A DNA stretch of 64,000 bases from Platycnemis pennipes (taxonomy: Eukaryota > Arthropoda > Insecta > Odonata > Platycnemididae), in NCBI GenBank assembly GCA_933228895.1, contig OW121852.1, positions 121,453,544 to 121,517,543 of the forward strand. The letters are read 5' to 3'. The notes below the pieces were generated by a model. It had not been told where the DNA came from, ran no database searches, and saw only the letters and a list, made by a program, of their open reading frames with translations. Position numbers and translations under genes: made by a program. This document shows positions 1-12,400 of this stretch, one piece after another; position 1 is the first letter of the stretch; the number at the start of each line of letters is the position of its first letter.

Positions 1-740
1 TCAAAATTCAAATATCTTACTGTACCGCTACCGAACCGAAGTAATGGTATGATGTTTCATACGCCATGTCCAATATCCTCTCGTGCCGGGATAGGTGATA
101 CAGGTTGACTGTAGAGGAAGTCTGGAGGATTACGAATGGAGTATCATCATCATTAGTCACCAGTCCAGAAATGGTTTCAAGCAGCTCTCCACTCAGTTCT
201 CCTATCATCTAATCTTTTCATATTTACGTATATCTTCTCTTTTTATATCCTTCATCACTTGTTCTATATCTTATACAAAGTGCTCCTTTGCCGTTTTTTC
301 CGTTCACTTGTCCTTCGACGATTGTCTTTAGCCAATTAACCAACACTGAAAAATTATCATGTGAAGAAGTAAGAATAGGTCATGTATTGTATTCTCAAAT
401 ATTTTTTTTAATTATATACACTGATACCTCGGCTAACGAGTAACCCGGCTTACGACATTTTCCTCTAACGAAGATATTTTTTGCTATTTTTCAGGGACAC
501 GAATTTAGATGCGGCTAACAAACGTTTTCGTGGATAACACAACACATAACACAACCTCGTTGGGAGCTGCATTTTCTCACCAATCGTCTTTAGAATCACT
601 ATCACCTGAGTCCGATTAATTTATGTTCCACTGTACTTTAATATTGGTATTGGAATAATAATAGGTATGTAGATATTGTTTTTTTAAGGAAGGAAAGGAT
701 TGGTTTGTTAGGAATAGGGATATCTCTTTCGTCTGTCTCT
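1..740. other. AT-rich background, no gene seen
   Basis: No frame reads like a conserved protein, and I see no tRNA, retroposon end or inverted repeat. A short CT run near 733-750 leads into the GC patch that follows. Confidence 0.6.
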
Positions 741-744
741 CTCT

Positions 745-1100
745 CTCTATTTTGGGCGAATCCTCTCTTCATCCCACGTATCTCGCCTCTTCGCCCAGTT
801 TCGGCGAGAAGGAGAGGGTGGGAGGAGGCGGTCAAGGGGTGTGGGCGCGGAAGCGGCTATACACGGGTTTCAAATTAGCCGAGTGGTTTGCCGAGAGGGT
901 CGCTCGTCCGTCGGGAGCGGAGTGGGCGAACAGGAGGGATATATCGGAGCCTTCGCTTCGTCACCGTGGAGAAAACGCCTGCCCGCGTCGAGGCGATTTG
1001 GGTGCGACAGTCAAGAGACGCGAGAGATCGCTGAAGAGAAGCAACGACCCATTTTCTGTGGTTCAGTACCTATGTCGAATGAGTGGACCTGTCTGAATCG
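745..1100. other. GC/CpG-rich patch
   Basis: The sequence becomes abruptly GC- and CpG-rich. Two overlapping plus-strand frames (752-1096 and 841-1194) stay open here, as expected where stop codons are rare. Positions 875-888 read TTAGCCGAGTGGTT, close to a class II tRNA box A, but no box B follows at the right distance. It could be an unmethylated CpG element, a non-coding exon or a decayed gene fragment; I cannot tell which. Confidence 0.35.
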
Positions 1101-1930
1101 TGGTCAATACTGGATGGCGTGGAAATGGAATAGATGTGTCCATGCTCACTTACGAAGCATCTCATTGAATACGAATGCATTAATTACGGGATAACTATTA
1201 CTCTTCATCCGAGTCAAAGTTGATCAAACAGTTTTCAGTGTAATGCCAACTTTAAACAAAGTGTGTCCACTGGGTTTTAAAATTTTGTTTTGTGTATTTA
1301 TAAAACGGCAAAACATACTCATATAAAACGTCACGATATGAATTACGTACTTGGGTACCAAGAGCTCGGTTTAAGTAACTTGACCGTTATATAAACACGT
1401 TGATATGGAGCTTGGGAAAGATACGCGTATTGTGCTGTTTCGCCAAATGAAAGTATAATTTCTTTCTGGGACGAATCACTGTTATATCATTGGAAAAGGA
1501 TAATTGATAAAATAATATGAATGTATAGCTTTATTCTCAGTCCTGTTGGTCCTGTTCTAGTACCGAAAACTCTAACTCATACAGTGATAAGCATTTCACG
1601 GAGGCTGTATCCTGATGATCCCTTACTTTACTTTTGAATTCTAAACTGACATAAAAGACAATTGTATAAATTTCTAGAAACAGATGTTTACAATTTATTT
1701 TTGAGGTTTGAATGTAGCCCAAAGCCTCAGGAGTCTACCACGCAGCGAGAATTTAGATATCAATAGATCAGATATCTTGAAATAACCCGCTGTGACCCAG
1801 AAATAACGACTTTGAATCAGGGAGTATAGTTTCCCCGAGCCTTTTTGTCTGCCGCAACTGTTCGAATCCGCACCTATTCAAAATCTGCGCCTGGATTCGT
1901 TGGCGGTGAGTATTTTGGGTCCTAGATTTC
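1100..1930. other. AT-rich background, no gene seen
   Basis: No supported feature. TGTTCGAATCCGC near 1859-1871 resembles a tRNA box B, but no convincing box A accompanies it. Confidence 0.55.
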
Positions 1931-2450
1931 GGTCGTCCGGGGAAAAGTTAATGGTTGGAAGAGAATGGGGGTGAACGAGGAATTGAGGGGACAGGGGGGA
2001 GTGTCAGGCAGGTGATGGGGGAAGGGGACGGCGTAGAGGCTGGCTGCTGAGGGCTTTGGCGAGAGGGAGTGATATAGCGGAGGAGAGGGAGAGAGGGAAG
2101 TAACAGGATGGGACTTGGATTAAAAAAATGGTTCTTCAGGGTTACGGTTCGTTTCGTTGACATTGGATCGACAGGTTTAGTGTCCTCGGCGTTCGATTTG
2201 CCCATGGTTTCGGCCCCATACTCCCTCCTGCCGCTGCTGTCCACTTTTTCTGCCTCCTCTCCTTTCGTTCCCTTCCCCATATTTCTCCCTTAATACCTCC
2301 CCGTCTCCTCCCTCTCTCTCCCCCCACTCGCCCTTTCCCACTTATCTGAGCGACGCTGTGCACCGCCCATCCCGGAGAATAATTTGTAGCGTCCAGAGGA
2401 CAATTTGTAAGGCGGTGAGGGTATGGGAGGGGACCTCGGAGAAATTTCAC
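1930..2450. repeat. Purine-rich then pyrimidine-rich tract
   Basis: The plus strand is G/A-rich from about 1,940 to 2,110 and C/T-rich from about 2,220 to 2,340. Open frames here (1948-2280, 2142-2450) are low-complexity Pro/Ser or Gly/Arg translations and are not called as genes. Confidence 0.5.
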
Positions 2451-3640
2451 CAGTTGTGGCTCTGCCAGGGAAATGAATGCGTTTATCTAATTGATAGTCC
2501 GTAGGAAAGGGGGTGCCTGAGCGAGTGTGTTTATTCCTGTGCGTGGAATTAATGGTTTTATTTGGGTTCCCCTAGCTGTTATAGTGATCTCGCTGCTTTT
2601 CGAGCACTCTACAAGCCATGGTGGGTTAGGTGGAGAAGGCTGTGCTGTTTATAGCATCAGGAATGCTGTAAACTGATGCTGATATTTAGACCTCAAAAAT
2701 TACTTCCGTCGAAAACAACGCTTCCCTAAATTTGTTTACGTCTGTGGTTAAGTATTGTGATATTATTGATCTTACACCCGGTTTATTCATGCGTTAACCT
2801 GCAGCTGAATTACTGCCAATAGCCAGCATTCGTCCTTACTAACTCATAATGCCGTGGTAATACTGTCGGATTGGGCAGGGAAAATAACTATCATTTTTAA
2901 GACGTGAGTTTTGCTATGAAACATGCTTTTTTATGGAATTATCAAAATGAATAGATGATATTTTTTCGGCTAGAATAGGTTTTTGGACCACTTCTATTCA
3001 CATTTGCATCTTTTGGAAGTTTTTTTTCCTTACGCCAACCCCCTCTTCACTTCATAAGGTCGAAGAATGATATTTTATAGCTCTTCAGCCATCCAAAGTT
3101 ACGTCACAGAGTCTAACCTTACCTTAATCCTGAGGCAAGTAAGAAATCCGTTCATGAGGGGGCTTCTATTCGCGACAGTTGTAGCTACTGTACTGAATTT
3201 GATTGTTCGTAATGCCTCACGTCGACATATCAGGAGTTCGTTTAATAAAAAATATGGCGTATATGTCACGTTGATCATTTATTCCAAAGAGTAACCATAG
3301 CATGATCTTCATTTAACAAGAAAGCATATGAGCCTCAACTAGATTTGAGTCTTTTATGACGAAAATGTTGGAAGTATTATTTCTCAAAATCACCGATGAC
3401 TGGTTCACTTCATTCAATCCGAAGACTACTTCACCCCTCGTGGAGTCAAAAAGGTTGACTTCAACTGGCATGATTCATGTCATGTCAAGAGTTCCAATCA
3501 CAATACCCTACCGTATCGATTTTAAAAATTCATAGGAATTAAAAACGGTAACCGAATTCCTCCCTTAATTGTCACGGGTAAAAAAATCGTCAAAAAAATA
3601 GGGCATCGCCTCATATTGATCGAGTTTCCGCCTCTTTTTT
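2450..3640. other. AT-rich background, no gene seen
   Basis: Only short AT-rich frames and no repeat signature. Confidence 0.55.
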
Positions 3641-4220
3641 TTCCATCGGCCCTTGGTCTCGCTTACTTCTCCCGTGGGGTGCGGATCCGTCCCCTTTCAA
3701 GGGTACCGATGCCATAGGGTTTTCTTTCCCCTGCCCCTCGCGGACAGGGCAAACCAAATCCTCACTGCTCTCGACCACGGCATTGATATTGGCTGGTCCA
3801 TGACTCCTCCTTGCCTCCGGCTCCCATGGTTACTCGTTGTCTTTCCCTCCTCTCGCCACTTGTCTGTGACCCTCCCCTTCGTCGCTTTCCCCCCCCTCCT
3901 GCCACCTCCCTCCCCTAGTGTTTTCCTACACATAACTCCTCACCCCCTCATCCACTCCGCAATACGCCACCCATGCTCTCCTGCCTCCCCATTCTTCCTG
4001 CTGGCCCCAAAAAATCCTCTCCTCCACAATGGACGCTTTTTCTTTCGCGAGTCTTCATTCTTTTCTTTCCTCTCCCGCCCCTCTTCGTCAACCCATCCAT
4101 CCATCCATCCGATACACTTTCCCCTCTCTCATCCGAGCTCTTCCTCCCCCTCTTCCCAGAATTTCCCGCCGCCTTCCAGCAGCCATTCTCTCTCTATCTC
4201 CCACTGCTCCCGTGGATAAT
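3640..4220. repeat. C/T-rich low-complexity tract with CCAT microsatellite
   Basis: About 580 bases of the plus strand are strongly pyrimidine-biased, with a short CCAT array near 4,093-4,110. The long frames across it (3653-4219, 3973-4491) translate to Pro/Ser/His-rich low-complexity sequence. No initiator context or domain supports a gene. Confidence 0.6.
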
Positions 4221-4740
4221 AATTGAAAGCCAGCCACCGTTGAAACCACGTCCGTATGAATGGATATCCTTACGCCGAAAAGGTTTTGTATGGGATGATT
4301 ATCGCGTCACACAGCTATGTGCCGCTCTCCGCGTGAGAAAAGACTCACGAGACCTTTCTCTCTGTTTTTTTATCCTTCGCCTTTCCATCTCTCGACTTCT
4401 TCTTTCCTTCCATCGACCCCTTCCCACCGCAAGATCCTACCTTTCCTGCTCCGCTGCCAACGGTTTGCCTCTTTGCGGGCGTCCGCACTAAATTAGCTAA
4501 AATAATCTTTCCTCCTGAGTTTCTCCCCCATTCTCTCGCCCTCGCGGGGCTGTTTTTTTCGCGCCGAAACTTTTCCCTCCTTCGGAATGGGCGTGTAGTC
4601 TGACGCGACACATTGAAAGACTCCCGGAGACTCGGCGGAGCGGATTAGCGACAATGCCCCTGCGACTGTAGTTATCGCCTTTTATGCTCGCGCCAATGGG
4701 TGTATTTTTAATGCTTAACACGGGGCGACGTATCGATATT
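4220..4740. other. CpG-containing patch, no gene seen
   Basis: Moderately GC-rich with scattered CpG. Overlapping frames are open on both strands but none resembles a known protein. Confidence 0.4.
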
Positions 4741-4770
4741 TCCCGTCTGGTGAACCTGGAAAATACTCAC

Positions 4771-4920
4771 CTTTTCTTCAGCCTCTTATTCGTATCCGGA
4801 CCCCCGAGTACTCGGAATTCGTTGCAATGCCTTCCGAATATTTTCTTTCTTCTCCCGCATTGAATTTTGAATTGAATTTGAATCTGGTTTTCGTAAGTTT
4901 TAATGGATTTTATGCCTGTT
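4771..4920 (-). other. Possible minus-strand exon end (strong donor)
   Basis: On the minus strand the sequence reads AAG|GTGAGTATT, an almost ideal 5' splice site whose GT begins at 4,770. One frame leading into it is open back to about 4,936 and gives a mixed, basic, protein-like segment. There is no clear acceptor with a good pyrimidine tract, and about 55 open codons occur easily by chance, so this is only a candidate. Confidence 0.12.
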
Positions 4921-4949
4921 TCTTTTTGAAATTAAAAAAAAAAATATTT

Positions 4950-7340
4950 TGGCCCGCGAGATTCGGTATAGTTAGCCGCTGTACCCCGTCTTGATGTTAG
5001 CATGGGACATTTTTTGATGGTGTTTGTGATGTGTGTCTATTTTTGGGCAGTAATGGGCATCTTCGAAAGATTTGATGTGTCAAATGAAGCGTGAAGCTGA
5101 TCAAGGACCAACCGAGAGGTTCCTTAGCATCATCTATACGACCGAGAATAAATGAGGACAGTTCCACAAATAACGCTTGTGCTGAAAATATAATTGGATA
5201 AACTTTAGCAAAGATATTCAATTATGGACTCTGGAATTATGTGTAAGCTTCGCCTCAGAAGGTTCCTGCCGGAAAACAGCGCTCGATATCAAACTGAGTC
5301 ACATTATTCCTTAGCTTTTTTATACTTCCGCCAACAGTTATTCCAAAAACAAATATTTTCTCGTAATTTTAAATCACCAATAAAATCCAGGGTCAAAAGT
5401 TAAGCACTATTCTCAGGCCTTGCGTAGCATTCCCTGACGTTCTTCCCTGTTCTTCTCTGTGTGTTATATTTCAAGTAGCAATGGAAATGACTAGTTGTAA
5501 CAGACGTTAATAAGACGGAATAAATGTTATCGCAGCACTGCCGTCTTTTGAAATCGATTGTATAGTTTTATGAGCACAGAACCATACCTCAGGTCCTATC
5601 GCGAATGCATCTGATTTCTGTTCGAAAAAGACAGCCACTGTTAAAAACATGAGAGGAAAAATACAAGCAGGTGTTGAACCTTTGGGCAATGCATTGTTTA
5701 TATGCTGAATGTTCTCATTTATATCCTGAAGAAGGCACGAAAAATTTTCGTACGAAGTTTTCAAACTGACTTAAGCTCTATAAAATTAATGATTAATCAC
5801 TTTATCCTTTGAAGATTTATTTGTTTCTTAGAAGTGCATTTCATCTCATGACAATACACGTAGTTAGCTAACAACAGCCCCATCTCATTCCTAATGAGCT
5901 TTTAAATCTCGCCTCAAACGGAAGCTCAATGACACTTCCCATCCTGACATCTGCGGGAATGTATGTACATAGTACAACAAAACACTGCACCTGCACTTGA
6001 TTGTAGCTAGGGTGGTCAAGAAATCTTCGGCTCCCGATTTTTGATTATAAGTTATTCTCTCGTGTGCTTCTAAATATTGCATGCTGTTTTAATTCCATAA
6101 TACACTGCTTCTGACTGTAGAGTTCTTCCCCTAATGACGCTGCCTGCCCTGGATCACTAGCTCACTGCTTGCCTCTGGCGTGGGCACTGCATTTGGTTGT
6201 GATTCTCACTACGAAATTATGCCGTGAATATGTCCGAGAGCGATTGCAGTTGCCCAGGTTCTCAAAACGGCAGACCTCTAACTCTGCATTCCCACTGTCG
6301 ATCAAATCCCTGCGATTGACTGAGAAAACACAATCCGGGAATCAGATAAATAGAACTGTTTCCCTGCTTCGTCATCTCCAAAGCAGTTCCGTTGGAGTAC
6401 CTACCATATTCGGGGCTATCTTACACCACTTTTGTCGTGTCCTTATCCCTATTCTAGCCTCTGTTTCTCTATCTCACCCCCCTTTACGGACACAGGACGC
6501 ATATTCTCCTCCTGATAGCCTTCTCACTAGTTCCCCAAAAAAATCTTTCAAATGGTAACATACCGCGGAAATTAGTATAAAGATGGCTGATGCGTATATA
6601 TTCTATGCATACTCGTGCATACTTATAATTTCTGAACCCACATTCTCTGGAAAAAAGGACAGATTCGAAATAAACGCGAGTAATTTTCCTTAGCTTAAGC
6701 TCCTGGCTCTAAAATTTTAATGTAAGCTTTCAACGCAGGGCCCTTTTCTTCAGATGCTAATTTATGCCTTTTTCAAGGGAATAGGCTCCCATTTACGTAT
6801 ATACTGGTATGTGGTATTTATAATTATGATTTTGGCGACAGGAATAAAGATCATTAAAAAAAATTGAATCTGTTTAAATTATAGCTCATTTTTTTAAAAG
6901 GTGTTGCTATTGTATGGAAATGAGTCGTTCAGTTGTACATAATTTTCATCCATTAACCATGATTTTGACTATTCAAGCTACTTTGGAATGTTGCAGAATA
7001 CAAAGAATCACTGCTCCGAAATATTTACGATCAAAATAATGGGTCCTACGGGTACCTCATGCCCATGCATGCGTACTGAATGGGATTGAAGGATTCAGGT
7101 TCTATATTAGTAAGCAGCATGAGGGGTAGCTAGACATAGAGAAAACAAACATTTATAAGGGGCGGAATCAAAATTTATGCTGCCAATGAACCTGATTTTA
7201 TTTATTCCTATCATCTATGATTCTACTTTAATCCAACGGTATACTTCTGCAAGCGTAGCGGTATTGATATTAGCAGTTCTTCATTCACTGTAATTTCATA
7301 TGTGTGCTATATTTTAAATTATCTTTTGTGATAACTATTT
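4950..7340. other. AT-rich background, no gene supported
   Basis: About 2.4 kb without a recognisable retroposon or gene. Frames 5507-5764 (minus) and 6169-6558 (plus, about 129 codons) are the longest. Neither has a recognisable domain and both are within the chance range. Confidence 0.5.
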
Positions 7341-7354
7341 CTAATGGTATTCTC

Positions 7355-7540
7355 GGTTGCGGCGGAGTAAAGTCCTCGCCAGGAATTCATGGTGTCCTGG
7401 GTCCGAGTCCAGCCCGGGTCGGATTTTCATCCCCAAGGCCACACTCTACACATGTCTTGCTAATGCTATTGGTTATAGTGCCCGTTGTAAAATGGCCATT
7501 TGAACCGTTTTTGGGTGTATGAAAATAAATAAACTGTACC
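7355..7540 (+). mobile_element. tRNA-derived SINE, subfamily with TTCATCCCCAAGG body
   Basis: A box-B-like GGGTCCGAGTCCAGC lies near 7,399-7,413, preceded by a head with GGCGGAGTAAAGTC as possible box A. The body contains TTCATCCCCAAGG and AAAATGGCCATTTG. Both words recur at 58,636-58,677 in the same order, so this is a dispersed family. It may continue to the ATT-tailed end at 7,836. Confidence 0.55.
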
Positions 7541-7749
7541 AAGTTTTTGAAGACAGGAATGAGAATCGTGTAGTCCACATCTCATTTGTTATTAGCACAT
7601 TCATTAGATACGTAATATTGATATATTGTGCATGTATATTTCTTTTGTGTTAATTTATCATTCCTTAATTCCTATAAGTGTATTCTTTACTGATTTTTTT
7701 AACCTCAGGTTGTAATTGTTTTAGGTATTGACCACTATTTCTTTTATAT

Positions 7750-7836
7750 ATTTATTTTGACGAGGGGTTAGATGGCAGAAGGGACAGTTTTGTCTCAATC
7801 TCGCCCCAATAAAGACCTTTTATTATTATTATTATT
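7750..7836 (+). mobile_element. Retroposon 3' end with ATT-repeat tail
   Basis: A G-rich segment reading GACGAGGGGTTAGATGG leads to CCCCAATAAAGACC and then a run of ATT units (7,823-7,836). A polyadenylation-like AATAAA followed by a short tandem repeat is typical of a non-LTR retroposon 3' end. It may be the tail of the SINE starting near 7,355 (total about 480 bp) or a separate insertion. Confidence 0.45.
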
Positions 7837-8590
7837 CATTTTCCCTGCCAAGTAATCAAGGGTACCCTGATGATTATGTATGCCAATCTGTAAAATGTGT
7901 AAATAGTGAGACTTTTTCGTTAAAAAAAACTACGGTTACGGTTTGAGATATTTTAAAGGAAAATGTACTCACGTCTGGGTACCAACCTTTTATCCTGTTA
8001 TATTTTCAGATTTAATTATATTCCCTTTTGACTGTGTTTGTCATAAAATGAAGCTATAAAACGTCTACGTATAGAGCATTTTTCGTAAGAATTCTTTCGG
8101 TTAGGGTCCCGTTGCAAATGTTATTCAGTCCTTTTTAACATTTTGTCTCCTTTTGCGTCACTTTCTTCTCCACTTTCAAATGCGCTTCAGAGCTACTATG
8201 CGCTAATTGGTCGACATTAACACGGCTAAATCCAATAATTTTTTCACCAGCAATGATGCATTGCAATCATCCATCATATCAATATACACGCTGAGCACGA
8301 CGGAGGCAAACGCAGTAAAACATTCCTGCGACGTTGGGAATGGAAATATTTTCCATTTCAATACTCCATCGCGAGAACATCCACCGTGGTGAATAAAATA
8401 AAGCGGGCGAAATTATTCTAATATCCGGATCCAGGACTGCGTTTGACGCTAACGGTGTCTCGTGGAAGGATGGCGCATTAAGTTCCGCGCTCAGTGAGAT
8501 CTCTCGTCCCTTGGATGGGCGGGGGAGAAAGGGAATGCACATACATGATGTATATGTATTCGCACATACATATGTATAAAAAGTTCCCTG
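7837..8590. other. AT-rich background, no gene seen
   Basis: No supported gene. An imperfect inverted ATACATATGTATA-type sequence sits near 8,545-8,580. Confidence 0.55.
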
Positions 8591-9420
8591 AGATCAAACC
8601 TCTTCCCCACCCCTCTCTCATCTTCCTCTCCCTCTCACTGACACACACCCGCTCATTTCCACTTCTCACTCCACACTCAAGTCTCCATATTATCATTCCT
8701 CTATATGGCCACATGCGACTTCAACCGTTCTTCCACGTTCTCCTCCACCCACCCCCATCGCCCATTCCTCCACAAAACCCCAAAACTACGAAAAACTCAC
8801 TTTTATTAACGGCTATAATAATGAAGTATAGCGTGATTTTCACCTCAACTTCCTCTTCGTTCCAGCCTTCCATACCAACCCCATATCCCGCCCACAAGAG
8901 CACCCTCTCCCCTCCACACCCTCTTCCCCACATAAGAAAATCTACGTTATCTTTCCCTCCTCCGACTCACACAGTCATCTCCTTCCCATCTAAGCCCACC
9001 CTCTCTGTCCCACCTACTCCTCCCCCTCTCACCAGGATCCTCTCCCCTCCCCCACGGACGCCTTTTCATAAACCCCTCCCCCACCCAACCCACTCATTCC
9101 CATCTCACCCCCCTGCACATAAATACACACTTTTTTATCACTTTTTTATTCCACCCCCATCCTTTGCCAGTTCCCTCCACTCCCATTCCTCCGTCGTTGA
9201 GGCCGGAAGAAATATTTTCGAATATATGATCACTTCTTTGCCGGAGAAGTGTTTTTCTCATCTCTCCACCCCTTCTCGCTCTTCCACCCCCTTCTCTGCC
9301 CTCCTCGATGCCACACGGCCTGGTGGTTCTTGCTCCCTTGGGGCTTTCTTGGGACTATTCCATCGAGTTTTTCTCTGCCGTAACACTCTCTTCATCCCCA
9401 CTCCCGTTGCTTATTTAAGG
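8590..9420. repeat. 830-base C/T-rich low-complexity tract
   Basis: This is the longest pyrimidine-biased tract in the window. It produces the 309-codon open frame at 8,494-9,423, which is Pro/Ser/His/Thr-rich throughout. It has no domain and follows base composition, so I do not call it a gene. Such tracts can form triplex (H-DNA) structures. Confidence 0.65.
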
Positions 9421-9670
9421 TGACGCTGGGGGGAGGGGAAATGCGAGCAAGGGTCGCTGACTGGTTATTATCCCGGATTTCAGGCGCATTACCGCGGCGG
9501 GCGACGGAGGGGCCGCTGGAGATTCCTCTCCGAGTGGGCTCGGCTTCCGAATTCTGTGTTTTTAGCCTCGTAATGCTTTTTAAATTGGGGCATCAATAAA
9601 AACCCGCTCCGTCGCCGTCCACCTCCGCGCACTTCCCCGCGATGATCTTCAGTACCAGCGATGTGTCGTC
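9420..9670. other. CpG-rich patch
   Basis: GC- and CpG-rich sequence adjoins the end of the pyrimidine tract. No coding signal or promoter motif is convincing. Confidence 0.35.
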
Positions 9671-10039
9671 GTCTTCTGGCGCTTTGCCTCTCTTCCGAGC
9701 TTTTATTACACCAGTATTACCTCTCTACTGGGTGTCTCTCAGGGAGGGGATGGCAAAGTGGTCTGTCCGCCTCCTTTGTAAATTTTTTCTAGTCCTGACA
9801 GGCAAAGAGAGACCATGAGCCTAAGGTGATTGACAAAATGACACAATTGACGAGCCAACCTTCATTTTTCTTTTTAGGCACGTCTATCTTGGTCGTGTTA
9901 GCCGAAAGGAAGAGAGTGATGCAAAGTAGAAATGACATTGAGTTTGATCCAAATCAAGTAGTAATTTAATTAGTGTATAAGATGTTTCAACCACTAATAT
10001 TTTACCGTGCCATCAATATGATCAAAATTTTAAGACAAG

Positions 10040-10145
10040 TAGGACGTCTAAGGTCATGTCTAGATTCAAACCCGCACCCATGAGTTACCAAGGAGGCAAA
10101 TCGTGGACCGGACTACCGTGGCCTAACCAAAGCTCACATCGCATG
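10040..10145 (-). mobile_element. tRNA-derived SINE head (minus)
   Basis: Read on the minus strand, GGTTAGGCCACGGTAG (box A-like) is followed by GCGGGTTTGAATCTAGAC (box B-like) at tRNA-like spacing. The body downstream cannot be delimited. Confidence 0.4.
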
Positions 10146-10149
10146 TATT

Positions 10150-10487
10150 TCTTGCGGATGGAGTTTGCTCATTGCATTACCTGCTCGTTTAAGTGCTGTC
10201 GAATTTGCCACGGGCCAAGTGAGTAGTGTAATTTAATAATATAATTGACTGTAATTAACTGGTGATTGCCCCATCATATGACTAAAAATATCGATTTGAT
10301 TTGTCGGCAGCTGATAGGCCACGCAGGCGCTCCCGTAAACATCTAGGTTGTTGAATCTAGAGACGACATGGCACGCTTTGTCACGCACAGGAAAACCATA
10401 CCGATTCGATTACAGTTCCATCGAGGCGAGCGGAGAGTTAAAGGTTCTCTATCAATAAGCTTGCGAGTTGATTGCGGCGTGGGATGA
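10150..10487. other. Background, no gene seen
   Basis: No supported feature before the poly-G run. Confidence 0.5.
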
Positions 10488-10509
10488 GGGGGGGGGGGGG
10501 GGGGGGGGG
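10488..10509 (+). repeat. 22-base poly-G run
   Basis: An uninterrupted run of 22 G residues. Long G homopolymers can form G-quadruplexes and are prone to length error in sequencing, so the exact length is uncertain. Confidence 0.9.
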
Positions 10510-11000
10510 ACGAATAACACAAACCCGCGTGCCCTCAAGGGGGGCCTTGTGACTCGATGCTCTCGCCAAAGCGATGATGACGTGCCGCCGGATTCATTTT
10601 TCCTCTCGCCGTGCGCTGCTATAATAACCGAGGCTCTAAAGCCACATCCCCGGCGAGGAGCCTCTGTGACCCACACAACTTGATTGATTTGAATTGGCAC
10701 AAAGGTCACCGGTTCGTGTCCCGCTCTGAGGTGAAGCCTCGTTTTGATCGTGTGTGCCCGTGGATGGATTTGCAGCATGATCACGTGGCAATGTAAACTC
10801 GGGCGAATGATGTCGTCCTCTGGGCATTGGCTTCTCAAGTCGTCGGACCGAGTTCCGACCTTTAGTCCCTAGTTTAACTCTTCATCGAGACAGGGTCATC
10901 GAGATAGAATATGATTTCCTCTCTGCCTTTAGGTCATTCGTGATAAGTATCTAAAACTTATAGTCATGCCTGCACTCCTGCTTTCAGGCACTTTCGATTT
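10510..11000. other. CpG-containing patch with isolated box-B-like site
   Basis: GGTTCGTGTCCCGC near 10,710-10,723 resembles a tRNA box B, suggesting an old SINE fragment, but no box A is found. Open frames on both strands have no recognisable domain. Confidence 0.3.
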
Positions 11001-11006
11001 TTTATG

Positions 11007-11140
11007 CCTCTACGTGATACCCTGCAAGCCACCGCGAGGGTGCGTGGCATGGGGTGAAGATCACTAAAACATGCACTATTGACATGGTTCTGCATGGAAA
11101 CATGCATATTATGGGTCACATACAGCTACATGTCTTACAA
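11007..11140 (-). mobile_element. LINE 3'-end fragment, subfamily A (minus)
   Basis: On the plus strand the sequence shows GATACCCTGCAAGCCACC, then a GGGTG..TGGCATGGGGTGAAG block and ACATGCACTATTGACATG. This is the reverse complement of the LINE 3' UTR seen in other copies. The 'gaagatcac...ctattgacatg' form groups it with the copies at 32.4 and 56.2 kb. It is 5'-truncated with no coding part. Confidence 0.75.
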
Positions 11141-12400
11141 GTTCAGTGAAGCAATAGGGTTTTATGGTCTACCTAGTACACAATAAATTCCATTACCTTT
11201 ACTATGTGAATGCACAGTCTATGTCCTCAAGCACTATGCATCTGTGTAAAACCTTATTACTGTATTGTACATGCATCTATTAAGTGCAGAAATGATGAGT
11301 AGCATCCCTTGTCCTTGGAAGTGTGATATTTTTTTGGATTATGCATAATGCCAATTTTCATCCTTTTTCTTCCCTGAATCAAGCACTTATTGAAAGTGAG
11401 GGTTTTAACATCCTATTTTCCCTCCATCTTACGCCTATTTCCTTGGTTTATTCACAGTTACCTAATAATTTCATCCACTATCAGGCCCTTGTAACCTTGT
11501 CCTTGGCTTTTTCTGCCAGTTTAGGGTCAAATCCTAATGTCTCCTATATACGCTCATTCTCTTCCCCTCAAGGCAAATTCTCTGCTGCCTACAACCTTAC
11601 TTCCCATCTCTTATCGTACTCATATCATGCTCCGCTTAAACCCGTGCTTTAATGATTTCTCGACATTCCCTTGGTCTTCTTCAGAAATTTTAACGTCATG
11701 TCAAGTGTATTTTTCAAAACTCTAAAATACTCCCAATATCGAAGCTCCTTTCACTATCTACTCTCTTACAGGGTACAGTGCGGGGTCCAATGGAAAATGG
11801 GTTGTTTTCTATAATTTACTCTCAGGCATTTACACGTGATCTGATTAATGCACACGTGAGAATCTCAGTTCTATGGTAAATAAAATCATTTCTACAAGCA
11901 CATTTTTATATTTCTCCTTAGTGCATTCTGCGTGATATTAAGTTCAAGATTTCAATACATAATGATTTAAAGAATATCGGCAACCAATTCCAAACTCTCT
12001 GTCGTTAACCATTAGGCCTGATTTAAACAAGTGATGATTCTACTCTCACTCTAACAACGCTTCCACGTAAACATATATTCTTCATACCTCTCATAAAATC
12101 TAATTATTTTGTTGTGTCCTACACCCAACACATTCACTTTGAATTTAACATAAACGAAATATTCCACGATTCATGTATTCTTCATTATAATCATTAGCAG
12201 TCATTCTTCCCTAGTATCTTTCCTTCCCAATCTGCTCGGTAAACTTTCGCATCACAGTGAGTTAACCTCACTCAGCGGTGTTTGTTCGAACTTAAGCAGT
12301 AAAAATCATGTTTCCAGGCTTCTTGCGCTTAAATACCTCACCACCCTAAAAGTATAGGTTTTCTACGGCGCAGCACCATTCGGTTTGATAGAGCGAGGTT
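11140..12400. other. AT-rich background, no gene seen
   Basis: About 1.25 kb with no supported gene, repeat end or hairpin. Confidence 0.55.

Noticed and set aside
875..950. Possible tRNA gene (TTAGCCGAGTGGTT box A)
   Set aside because: No box B and no acceptor or T-arm pairing at the required distance.
8494..9423. 309-codon plus-strand open frame
   Set aside because: Entirely within a C/T-rich tract; Pro/Ser/His-rich low complexity with no domain. Stops are rare because of composition.
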